Positions 8,684-15,761 of a stretch of DNA of 29,219 bases are shown piece after piece. The stretch comes from an uncultured Christensenella sp. Lineage in GTDB: Bacteria; Bacillota; Clostridia; Christensenellales; Borkfalkiaceae. The stretch is taken from positions 17,410 to 46,628 of the forward strand of contig CAJTRW010000014.1 in NCBI GenBank assembly GCA_910578765.1, given 5' to 3'. Position numbers and translations under genes: made by a program. Below the pieces are notes generated by a model. It ran no database searches. It was not told the DNA's origin and worked only from the letters and a program-made list of their open reading frames with translations. Position 1 is the stretch's first letter, and the number at the start of each line of letters is the position of its first letter.

Positions 8684-9409
8684 TTAAATTCCGAGTTCTT
8701 TTCTCAGAACTTCGAAAGTGCTTGCAAATTCTCCGCATTCACGCCGTTTTTTCGGGCTGCTTCCGCCGAACTTTATTTCGTGTTCCGCAACCGTCCTTGC
8801 CGGTCTTGCGGAGAGTACCACGACCTTGTCGGAAAGCGCAATGGCTTCCGAAATATCGTGCGTTACCAAAAGCGCGGTTTTTTTTTCGCTTTTTATTATT
8901 CCCTGCACGTCGTCGCACACTTCAAGTCTCGTTTGGTAGTCAAGCGCGGAAAACGGTTCGTCCAGAAGCAGAATTTCTGGTTCCGCCGCAAGCGTCCTGA
9001 TAAGCGCGACTCTCTGGCGCATGCCGCCCGAAAGCTGGTTGGGCGTTTTTTTCAAAAAATCCTTCAATCCGTATTTTTCTGCGAGAGCCAGCGCCTTTTC
9101 GCGCTTTTCGGGCGTGTTGCGTTTTTTTACTTCCAGCGGCAGAAAAATATTTTGCTCCACGGTGCGCCAGGGGAACAGCGCGTCGCGTTGAAGCATGTAA
9201 CCGAATTCTCCGCCGCCCCGTCTTACTTCGCCGGACGACGGGGCAAGTATGCCCGCCGCAAGCGAAAGTATGGTTGTCTTTCCGCAGCCCGACGGACCTA
9301 TTACGGAAACGAACTGACCTTTTTCCACCGTAAAAGATAAGTCCTTGACCGCGGTTGTCTCGCCCGACTTTGTGTGATAGGTGTAAGAAATATTGTCGAA
9401 AGTAAGCAT
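8684..9409 (-). CDS. ABC transporter ATP-binding protein, SsuB/TauB/ThiZ type
   Basis: A 241-residue ATPase that powers the adjacent permease. Walker A is GPSGCGKTT (38-46), the Q-loop is YMLQRDALFPW, the signature is LSGGMRQR, Walker B is ILLLDEPFSALD, and the H-loop is LVTHDISEA. The sequence is of the nitrate/sulfonate/bicarbonate import subgroup. Its ATG shares one base with the stop codon of the binding-protein gene upstream (TAATG), indicating translational coupling. Confidence 0.94.
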   Translation of the reverse strand: MLTFDNISYTYHTKSGETTAVKDLSFTVEKGQFVSVIGPSGCGKTTILSLAAGILAPSSGEVRRGGGEFGYMLQRDALFPWRTVEQNIFLPLEVKKRNTPEKREKALALAEKYGLKDFLKKTPNQLSGGMRQRVALIRTLAAEPEILLLDEPFSALDYQTRLEVCDDVQGIIKSEKKTALLVTHDISEAIALSDKVVVLSARPARTVAEHEIKFGGSSPKKRRECGEFASTFEVLRKELGI

Positions 9410-10407
9410 TACGCGTAAATTTGCGAGTACACCTTTTGCGCGGCTTCCGTGGTCACTATATCCTTAAAATCAACTCTCTTTTTAAGCTGACCCGCAAGCT
9501 CTATTACGTCCTGCAGCTTGGTGAACGCGCTTTCCTCCATTGCCATATTGGTAACCCACGCGTCGATGGATTTATAACTTTCGACCGAGGTCTTTAAACT
9601 TTCCACGCTTGTCGCGTCGAAGTATTTTTTAAGCATCTGCGCTACGGTTGCGCTGTCTGTTTCGTTGAGGTATTTTATGGCTTTGGTTATAGCGCGAAGC
9701 ATGCCTTCTATTTTGTCGCCGTGCTTGTCGATATAGCTCTGTTTAGCCATAAAACAGGTGTAGGGTATTTCGCCAGACTGCTGTCCTACGGAAGCTACGA
9801 TATATCCGTCGCCCGCCGCCTGAAAGTCGGACGCGACCGGCTCGAACATAGTGCAGTAATCGCCGGTGCCGCCCTTGAAAGCCGCTGTCATCAGATTAAA
9901 GTCTATGTTTGTTACGAGATTAGCCGAAACGTGTAAGCTGTTCAAAACATAGCTGAAAGTCATAAGCGGCACTCCGCCCGGTCTGCCGGCTATTATGTTT
10001 TTACCTTGCAGCGAAGCCCAGTCGAATTCGCCCTCGGGTTTGGTTCTGCCAACCAAAAAGCTACCGTCGCGCTTTGTAAGCTGACCGAAAACCTTGGGGC
10101 AGTTGTTGCTTCCGCCCAGATAAGTATAAATAACCGATTCCGGTCCGCAGAAGCCGACGTCTGCTTCGTTTGCAAGCACCGCGGCCATGGTTTTATCCGC
10201 GCCGCCGCCGTTGGTAAGCTCTATTTTTATGTCTTCTTCGCCGAAATAACCCAAAGCGTCCGCAAGGTAAAGCGGCGCGTAGAATACCGAATGGGTTACT
10301 TCGTTTATTCTTATGGTTTTATCGTCCTTTTTGCAACCCGCCGCGGCAAAGGGAATAACCAGCGCAAACGCGGCGGCAAAAATTACCGTCAAAAGTCTTT
10401 TTCTCAT
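9409..10407 (-). CDS. ABC transporter substrate-binding lipoprotein, NMT1/SsuA-like
   Basis: A 332-residue lipoprotein that captures substrate outside the membrane for the permease/ATPase pair. The signal peptide ends in a lipobox with Cys25 (PFAAAGC). The mature part has the NMT1/SsuA-like pattern: VTHSVFYAPLYLADALGYF early, then GGGADKTMAAVLANEADVGF, and LQGKNIIAGRPGG. Relatives bind aliphatic sulfonates, nitrate, or thiamine and riboflavin precursors. No TPP or FMN riboswitch fits in the 120-base upstream gap, so the vitamin-precursor option has no regulatory support here. The ribosome binding site AAGGAG is well placed before the ATG. It heads the operon. Confidence 0.9.
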   Translation of the reverse strand: MRKRLLTVIFAAAFALVIPFAAAGCKKDDKTIRINEVTHSVFYAPLYLADALGYFGEEDIKIELTNGGGADKTMAAVLANEADVGFCGPESVIYTYLGGSNNCPKVFGQLTKRDGSFLVGRTKPEGEFDWASLQGKNIIAGRPGGVPLMTFSYVLNSLHVSANLVTNIDFNLMTAAFKGGTGDYCTMFEPVASDFQAAGDGYIVASVGQQSGEIPYTCFMAKQSYIDKHGDKIEGMLRAITKAIKYLNETDSATVAQMLKKYFDATSVESLKTSVESYKSIDAWVTNMAMEESAFTKLQDVIELAGQLKKRVDFKDIVTTEAAQKVYSQIYA

Positions 10408-10443
10408 TTGAACTCCTTTTTGCTTAAAAATTTAATAATACAT

Positions 10444-10472
10444 TTTATGCTTGCGCGGATAGCGTTTGACAA
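10444..10472 (-). promoter_or_regulatory. Candidate promoter of the ABC importer operon
   Basis: On the minus strand TTGTCA (10467-10472) is followed after 17 bases by CATAAA (10444-10449), a weak -10. Its -35 box overlaps the -35 box of the divergent valS promoter. A second weak -10 candidate, TATTAT, lies at 10435-10440. Confidence 0.35.
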
Positions 10473-10495
10473 CTTACCGCCTTTTGTTTTATAAT
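10466..10495 (+). promoter_or_regulatory. Promoter of valS
   Basis: Consensus TTGACA (10466-10471) and consensus TATAAT (10490-10495) with an 18-base spacer. Predicted start near 10502, leaving about 26 bases before the ATG. The leader contains only the AGGAG ribosome binding site (10516-10520); no T-box leader is possible. Confidence 0.8.
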
Positions 10496-10527
10496 TAGAA
10501 TGTATACGGTAAAACAGGAGCTTTCAG

Positions 10528-13143
10528 ATGGAAAAGACATACAACCCCAAAAATTTCGAGGACAGATTATATAAAGAGTGGGAGGAAAACGGTTGCTTTA
10601 AAGCCGTCCGCGACGACGACAAAGTGCCCTTCACGGTAATGATGCCGCCCCCCAACATTACGGGTAAGCTTCATATGGGACACGCCATGGACGAAACCAT
10701 GCAGGACACGGTGGTCCGTTTCAAACGTATGCAGGGCTATTGCGCCTTATGGCTTCCCGGCACGGACCATGCTTCCATTGCGACGGAAGTGAAAATTGTC
10801 GAGCAAATGAAAAAAGAGGGCTTGACAAAAGACGCTGTCGGGCGCGACGGTTTTTTAAAGCGCGCATGGGAGTGGAAGGACACTTACAGCGGCAAGATTG
10901 TCACTCAGCTTAAAAAGCTGGGTTCCTCCTGCGATTGGTCGCGTCTTACCTTTACCATGGACGAAAAATGCTCCAAAGCCGTAAGGGAAGTCTTTTTCAA
11001 TCTTTATAACAAAAAACTTATTTACAGGGGCAGCCGTATAATAAATTGGTGTCCCTGCTGTAAAACCGCGCTTTCGGACGCGGAGGTCGAGTATGCGGAG
11101 GAGAACGGCAACTTCTGGCACATAAAATATTTTATTGAAAATTCCGATACCGCCTTGGAGGTCGCAACTACCCGTCCCGAAACCATGTTCGGCGACACGG
11201 CCGTTGCTGTCAACCCCAAGGATAAACGCTATAAGCACCTGATAGGCAAAAACGTAATTCTGCCCGTCGTAAACAAGCCCATACCCGTCGTCGGCGACGG
11301 ACACGCTGATATGGAATTCGGTACGGGCGTGGTAAAAATCACGCCTGCGCACGACCCTAACGATTTCGAGGTGGGTCTGCGCCACAATCTACCCGTAGTC
11401 CGCGTCATGAACGACGACGGCACAATGAACGCGCTTACAGGCAAATACGACGGCATGGACAGGTACGAATGCCGTAAAAAACTTGTGGAGGAGCTTAAAG
11501 AGCTTGGCAACCTCGTTTCGGTAGAGCCGCACGCGCACAACGTGGGGCACTGCTACCGCTGCGGTTCCACGGTGGAGCCTATCGTTTCCAAGCAGTGGTT
11601 CGTAAAAATGGAGGGGCTTGCCCGTCCCGCAATAAACGCCGTTCTGGATAAGAAAATCACGTTCGTGCCGGAGCGTTTCGCAAAAACATACTATAACTGG
11701 ATGGAAAACGTCAAAGACTGGTGCATTTCACGCCAGCTCTGGTGGGGACACCGTATTCCCGTCTGGTACTGCGGTGACTGCGGCGCCGAAATCTGCTCCA
11801 AAAACGACGTTTTCTCTTGTCCGCACTGCGGAAGCGAAAATGTCTCTCAGGACGAGGACGTTCTCGATACCTGGTTTTCCTCAGCGCTGTGGCCTTTTTC
11901 CACGCTCGGCTATCCCGACGACACGTCGGATTTGGAATATTTCTATCCGACGGACGTTCTCGTCACGGGTTACGACATAATTTTCTTCTGGGTTGCGAGA
12001 ATGATTTTTTCCGGATTAGAGCACATGCGCAAGGTGCCCTTCCGCGACGTTCTGTTTCACGGACTTGTCCGCGACGAAAAGGGCAGAAAAATGTCCAAGT
12101 CGCTGGGCAACGGCGTAGACCCTTTGGAAGTAATAGACAAATACGGTGCGGACAGTTTGCGCTTTTCGCTGTTGCAGGGCGTTGCTCCCGGCAACGATAC
12201 TCGCTATTCTGATACAAAAGTCGAAAGCTGCCGCAACTTTATGAATAAAATCTGGAACGCCAGCCGCTTCGTAATAATGAACTGCGAGGGCAGAAAAGTA
12301 AAGCCTGTTTCCGAGGTCAAGCTTCTGCCCGCGGATAAATGGATAATAGCAAAATTGCAGGCGGCTATCCGCGACGTGACGCTTGCGATGAACAAGTTCG
12401 AATTAGGCGTCGCGTGCCAGATAATGTACGACTTTATGTGGTCCGACTTCTGCGACTGGTATATCGAGCTTGTAAAACCTTTACTCTATTCCGACGACGA
12501 AGCCAAGCGCGACGGGGCGGTTTCCGTTCTCGTCTACGTTCTCGAAAACGCTTTGAAGCTTCTTCACCCCGTAATTCCTTTCGTCACGGACGAAATTTAC
12601 AGAAGTCTCCCCAATACCGACGGAACCATTATGACAAAGGAATTCCCCCGCTATAACGCCAAGCTTGCCTATAAAAAGGACGCGCTGGCGTTTGAAGGTA
12701 TAATGGATATCGTCAAAGCCGTACGCGCAGTCAAGACGGAGCTGGACTGCCCGCCCGCAAAAAAAGTAAGCCTTTATATCGTTACGGAAAACAAACGGTA
12801 TATTTCTTCAAACGAGGACAGCATTTTAAAGCTTGCGGGCGCTAAGGACGTTAAATTTATTTGCTCCGCCGAAGAAGCGGGCGCAAACACCGTGACAAAA
12901 GTGCTTGCGATAGGCACGCTGTACATTCCCATGGGCGAGCTTGTGGATTTCGAAAAGGAAAAAGCAAGACTTAAATCGGAGCTTGAAAAAGTCACTGCGG
13001 AAATAGCGCGCGCCGACGGAAAGCTTAACAATACGGGCTTTATTTCAAAAGCCCCTAAAAAGCTTGTCGAGGAAGAACGCGCAAAGCTGAATAAATATAT
13101 AGAGATGCGTGAAAAAATTCTTGCGCAGCTTAAAACTCTATAA
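10528..13143 (+). CDS. valS: Valine--tRNA ligase
   Basis: Class I aminoacyl-tRNA synthetase of 871 residues that charges tRNA-Val and edits threonyl mischarging in its CP1 domain. The HIGH-type motif is HMGH (49-52) within PPPNITGKLHMGHAMDE, and the second ATP motif is KMSKS (521-525). Editing-domain residues TTRPETMFGDTAVAVNP are present. Cysteine pairs (CPCC, CGDCG, CPHCG) suggest zinc binding. The C-terminus ends in a charged coiled coil typical of ValRS. Length is that of the standard bacterial enzyme. The gene has a strong promoter, and a metallo-beta-lactamase-fold gene follows after 9 bases. Confidence 0.98.
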   Translation: MEKTYNPKNFEDRLYKEWEENGCFKAVRDDDKVPFTVMMPPPNITGKLHMGHAMDETMQDTVVRFKRMQGYCALWLPGTDHASIATEVKIVEQMKKEGLTKDAVGRDGFLKRAWEWKDTYSGKIVTQLKKLGSSCDWSRLTFTMDEKCSKAVREVFFNLYNKKLIYRGSRIINWCPCCKTALSDAEVEYAEENGNFWHIKYFIENSDTALEVATTRPETMFGDTAVAVNPKDKRYKHLIGKNVILPVVNKPIPVVGDGHADMEFGTGVVKITPAHDPNDFEVGLRHNLPVVRVMNDDGTMNALTGKYDGMDRYECRKKLVEELKELGNLVSVEPHAHNVGHCYRCGSTVEPIVSKQWFVKMEGLARPAINAVLDKKITFVPERFAKTYYNWMENVKDWCISRQLWWGHRIPVWYCGDCGAEICSKNDVFSCPHCGSENVSQDEDVLDTWFSSALWPFSTLGYPDDTSDLEYFYPTDVLVTGYDIIFFWVARMIFSGLEHMRKVPFRDVLFHGLVRDEKGRKMSKSLGNGVDPLEVIDKYGADSLRFSLLQGVAPGNDTRYSDTKVESCRNFMNKIWNASRFVIMNCEGRKVKPVSEVKLLPADKWIIAKLQAAIRDVTLAMNKFELGVACQIMYDFMWSDFCDWYIELVKPLLYSDDEAKRDGAVSVLVYVLENALKLLHPVIPFVTDEIYRSLPNTDGTIMTKEFPRYNAKLAYKKDALAFEGIMDIVKAVRAVKTELDCPPAKKVSLYIVTENKRYISSNEDSILKLAGAKDVKFICSAEEAGANTVTKVLAIGTLYIPMGELVDFEKEKARLKSELEKVTAEIARADGKLNNTGFISKAPKKLVEEERAKLNKYIEMREKILAQLKTL

Positions 13144-13152
13144 GGTCTTTTT

Positions 13153-14379
13153 ATGGGCAGAAGAAGAAACTACAATAAAGCCAAGCGGGTTGCGAAAAAG
13201 TATCCCGCAGTTATCGCGGTCGTCGTTGCGCTGTTGGTAATAGCGATAATTTTGCTTGCCGTGCTTTACGTTAAAAAGCTTGGACCCTTCAAGCCGCGCG
13301 GCGGGGACGGCGGAGACGGCGGCGGAAGCGTTGCCGCGGGAAACGTGACCGAAATTTCGGAAGCGGATTTGTCCGTTCACTTTTTGGAGCTGGGCAACGC
13401 CAACGCAGGCGACTGCACACTTATAAAATGCGGCAATACGGAAATTTTAATAGACGCCGGTTCCAAGCGCAACAGTACTGAAACGGTAAAAAATTACATA
13501 AATAAATATTGTACCGACGGAAAAATAGAGTATATTGTTGCAACGCATGCGCATGAAGACCACATTGCCGCGCTTGTCGGCGAGTCGGGCAAAAACAACG
13601 GCGTTTTGTACAGCTACGAAATAGGCACGGTAATACAGTTTTCGGGGCACAATACGACCTCCGGCATTTACAACGACTACGTTTCTGCCGTTGCGTATGC
13701 CGAGTCGCAGGGGGCGTACGTGTTCACCGCTTCGCAGTGCTGGAATAACGCGGACGGCGCGCAGCGCACTTATTATATCGACGGGGAAAGCAAAATTTCC
13801 TTCAATATACTTTACCAGAAGTATTACGATGAAAAAGCCTCTACTGAAAATAATTATTCCGTCTGCACTCTGCTTACGCAGGAGATAAGCGCGGAAGAAA
13901 AGTACAGTTACCTGTTCACGGGCGATCTTGAAAAGGCGGGGGAAGAATCGCTTGTAAAAAGCAACGCTTTGCCGCGCTGCAAACTTTACAAGGGCGGACA
14001 TCACGGCTCGTCCACATCGTCTAACGACGTGCTGTTAAACGTAATAAAACCCGAAAATATCGCCATATGCACATGTGCGGGTACATACGAATACGCGAAG
14101 AAGCCTTCGGCGGAAAACCCCGAAAGTTCGGCTAAGCTTAATACTTTCCCCACACAGGAAGCTTTGGACAGAATGGCGAAATGGACGGATAAAATTTACG
14201 TCACGTCGCTTGGAATACTGAGGGAGGACTACTCCACGGAAAAACAGGTATCCATGAACGGAGATATAGTTTTCTATTATAAGGAAGAGTTTAAACTTTA
14301 CTGCTCCAATAACAGCACCGTATTAAAGGATACGGACTGGTTTGCCAAAAACCGCACATGGAACGGCAGAGAGGGTTAA
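13153..14379 (+). CDS. Membrane-anchored ComEC-like metallo-beta-lactamase-fold hydrolase
   Basis: A 408-residue protein with a basic N-terminus, one membrane anchor (about 19-40), a glycine/aspartate linker (about 50-58) and a metallo-beta-lactamase domain probably facing outside the membrane. Metal-binding HAHEDH is at 132-137, FTGDLEKAG at 255-263, and GGHHGSSTS at 281-289. The last resembles the C-terminal domain of the DNA-uptake protein ComEC, but the ComEC channel region is absent. Free-standing relatives are common in Firmicutes and their substrates are mostly unknown. It begins 9 bases after valS, so it is probably co-transcribed, without an obvious functional link. No terminator is visible after it. 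Confidence 0.87.
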   Translation: MGRRRNYNKAKRVAKKYPAVIAVVVALLVIAIILLAVLYVKKLGPFKPRGGDGGDGGGSVAAGNVTEISEADLSVHFLELGNANAGDCTLIKCGNTEILIDAGSKRNSTETVKNYINKYCTDGKIEYIVATHAHEDHIAALVGESGKNNGVLYSYEIGTVIQFSGHNTTSGIYNDYVSAVAYAESQGAYVFTASQCWNNADGAQRTYYIDGESKISFNILYQKYYDEKASTENNYSVCTLLTQEISAEEKYSYLFTGDLEKAGEESLVKSNALPRCKLYKGGHHGSSTSSNDVLLNVIKPENIAICTCAGTYEYAKKPSAENPESSAKLNTFPTQEALDRMAKWTDKIYVTSLGILREDYSTEKQVSMNGDIVFYYKEEFKLYCSNNSTVLKDTDWFAKNRTWNGREG

Positions 14380-14389
14380 AAAATTTGTC

Positions 14390-14418
14390 TTGACGGATAC
14401 GGCATACCGTATTATAAT
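14390..14418 (+). promoter_or_regulatory. Promoter of the zinc-ribbon gene with palindrome in the spacer
   Basis: TTGACG (14390-14395), 17-base spacer, consensus TATAAT (14413-14418). The spacer contains a perfect inverted repeat, ATACGG (14397-14402) and CCGTAT (14407-14412), separated by CATA. The placement between the two promoter boxes is typical of a repressor operator. Confidence 0.7.
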
Positions 14419-14450
14419 AAAAATGAAACAATTTATAAGGAGAGAATAAT

Positions 14451-14801
14451 ATGAAATACTGTTCTCATTGCGGCAATCAGCTTGCCGACGAAGCGGTAAT
14501 CTGCCCCCAATGCGGTTGCGCGGCGGGCGGCGCCGTACAGAATAAAAGCGAAAGCAACTCCGATATAATGGCTATACTCGGTTTTGTGTTTTCGTTTATC
14601 ACAGCGCTTGTCGGGCTGGTTTTAAGCGTAATCGCCTATAAAAGCGCCGTTGCGGAGAACAACAAACGCAACAAAAATTTTGCCGTTGCGGGCATAGTTA
14701 TTTCCTCCGTAAGCCTCGGTTCGGCGGTAATAGCGGTTTTTATATACGTAATACTGTTATTTACCTTGTTTGCGGCAACGGTGCCTCCCGTTATATATTG
14801 A
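14451..14801 (+). CDS. Zinc-ribbon small membrane protein
   Basis: A 116-residue protein. An N-terminal zinc ribbon (Cys4, Cys7, Cys18, Cys21; CSHCG and CPQCG) is followed by a polar linker and two hydrophobic segments (about 39-62 and 75-107), an arrangement seen in DUF4190-type proteins. The zinc ribbon should face the cytoplasm. Function is unknown. A good ribosome binding site (AAGGAG) precedes the ATG, and its own promoter carries a palindrome. Its stop codon overlaps the -35 box of the next gene's promoter. Confidence 0.8.
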   Translation: MKYCSHCGNQLADEAVICPQCGCAAGGAVQNKSESNSDIMAILGFVFSFITALVGLVLSVIAYKSAVAENNKRNKNFAVAGIVISSVSLGSAVIAVFIYVILLFTLFAATVPPVIY

Positions 14802-14827
14802 CAAATTTCGGCAAGGTCGCATAATAT
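14798..14827 (+). promoter_or_regulatory. Promoter of the EFR1 gene
   Basis: Consensus TTGACA (14798-14803) overlapping the previous stop codon, with an AT-rich -10 (TAATAT, 14822-14827) 18 bases downstream. The ATG at 14835 lies 7 bases past the -10, so transcription would start at or next to the start codon. No Shine-Dalgarno sequence lies at a usable distance. Confidence 0.55.
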
Positions 14828-14834
14828 ATAGCGC

Positions 14835-15626
14835 ATGAAAACGTTAAATATTTTTTATTTCTCGGGGACGGGCAACACCCGTTATATCGCTGAGATGTTA
14901 GGCGAAAAACTCGGTTGGTTGTACGAGTCGTCCTTGTTCGACATTACCGAAACGGCTAATTATTCCCGTGAAATCACGTCGGCGGACTGCATAATGTTAG
15001 CCTATCCGATATACGGTTCCGCGCCGCCCATTCCCATGCGCAGGTTTATCGACTATTATTCAAGCCTTTTCCACGGTAAAAAGGTAATGGTGGTGGCGAC
15101 GCAGTATTTCTTTTCGGGCGACGGCGCGGGTTACGTCGCTTCTCTGCTTGAAAAATACGGCGCCGAAATCGTAGCGGCTGAGCATTTCAATATGCCCAAT
15201 AACCTTTCGGACATGAAAATTCTTTCCGTCCGCAACGGCAGTAAGCTTGACCGCCGCCTTGCAAAAACAGAAAAACGCGCGGACGCATTCGTCTGCAGAA
15301 TAGAGCGGGCAAAACCCATGTTCAGAGGTTGCAACGCGTTTTCACAGTTTATAGGTTATTTCAGCCAACGGCTTTGGTGGATGACGGGCGAGGAGCGCAA
15401 GCGCAAAAAGCTTAAAATCGAGCCGTCGCGCTGTATAGGCTGCGGGCTTTGCGCAAAATGTTGCCCCGTAGGAAACATAGTTATTAAAGACGGAAAGCCG
15501 ACTCCGCTCGGCAGTTGCGTACTTTGTTACCGTTGCGTCAACCTTTGTCCCGAAAAGGCGATACGTCTTTTCGGCAAGCGCCCTCCTAAGGCTCAGTATA
15601 AAGGAATAAACAAATCCGACAGATAA
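14835..15626 (+). CDS. EFR1-family flavodoxin/ferredoxin fusion protein
   Basis: A 263-residue cytoplasmic redox protein. The N-terminal half is flavodoxin-like with the FMN-phosphate loop SGTGNT (10-15) and the YPIYGSAPPIPMRRFI stretch (58-72). The C-terminal part holds two 4Fe-4S ferredoxin motifs: Cys200, 203, 206 and 210, and Cys228, 231, 234 and 238, with proline after the last cysteine of each. This matches EFR1 family ferrodoxins, common in anaerobes and thought to pass electrons between ferredoxin-type carriers and flavins; the partner is unknown. It precedes a hydrogenase gene but is separated from it by a strong terminator. The ATG has no Shine-Dalgarno sequence. Confidence 0.9.
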   Translation: MKTLNIFYFSGTGNTRYIAEMLGEKLGWLYESSLFDITETANYSREITSADCIMLAYPIYGSAPPIPMRRFIDYYSSLFHGKKVMVVATQYFFSGDGAGYVASLLEKYGAEIVAAEHFNMPNNLSDMKILSVRNGSKLDRRLAKTEKRADAFVCRIERAKPMFRGCNAFSQFIGYFSQRLWWMTGEERKRKKLKIEPSRCIGCGLCAKCCPVGNIVIKDGKPTPLGSCVLCYRCVNLCPEKAIRLFGKRPPKAQYKGINKSDR

Positions 15627-15659
15627 ATTTGCGGCTCCGTGTGCGGAGCCGCAAATTTT
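15625..15659 (+). terminator. Strong intrinsic terminator after the EFR1 gene
   Basis: Perfect 15-base-pair stem (15625-15639 and 15644-15658) with a TGTG loop; the 3' arm ends in ATTT and one more T follows. The 5' arm begins inside the stop codon. Confidence 0.88.
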
Positions 15660-15683
15660 AACAAAAAATACCTGTCTGCGCAA

Positions 15684-15712
15684 TTGATAAATTTATATTT
15701 ATATGGTATAAT
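15684..15712 (+). promoter_or_regulatory. Promoter of the [FeFe] hydrogenase gene
   Basis: TTGATA (15684-15689), 17-base spacer, extended consensus -10 TGG-TATAAT (15704-15712). The roughly 42-base leader contains a short GC-rich inverted repeat, CCGCG (15730-15734) and CGCGG (15741-15745), ending just before the CAGGAG ribosome binding site. Confidence 0.78.
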
Positions 15713-15761
15713 TTTAACGAATAAACCGACCGCGCCTTGCCGCGGCTAAACAGGAGATAAA

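Noticed and set aside
10408..10527. TPP or FMN riboswitch upstream of the NMT1-like binding protein
   Set aside because: The gap is only 120 bases, shared with the valS promoter, and shows no conserved riboswitch core.
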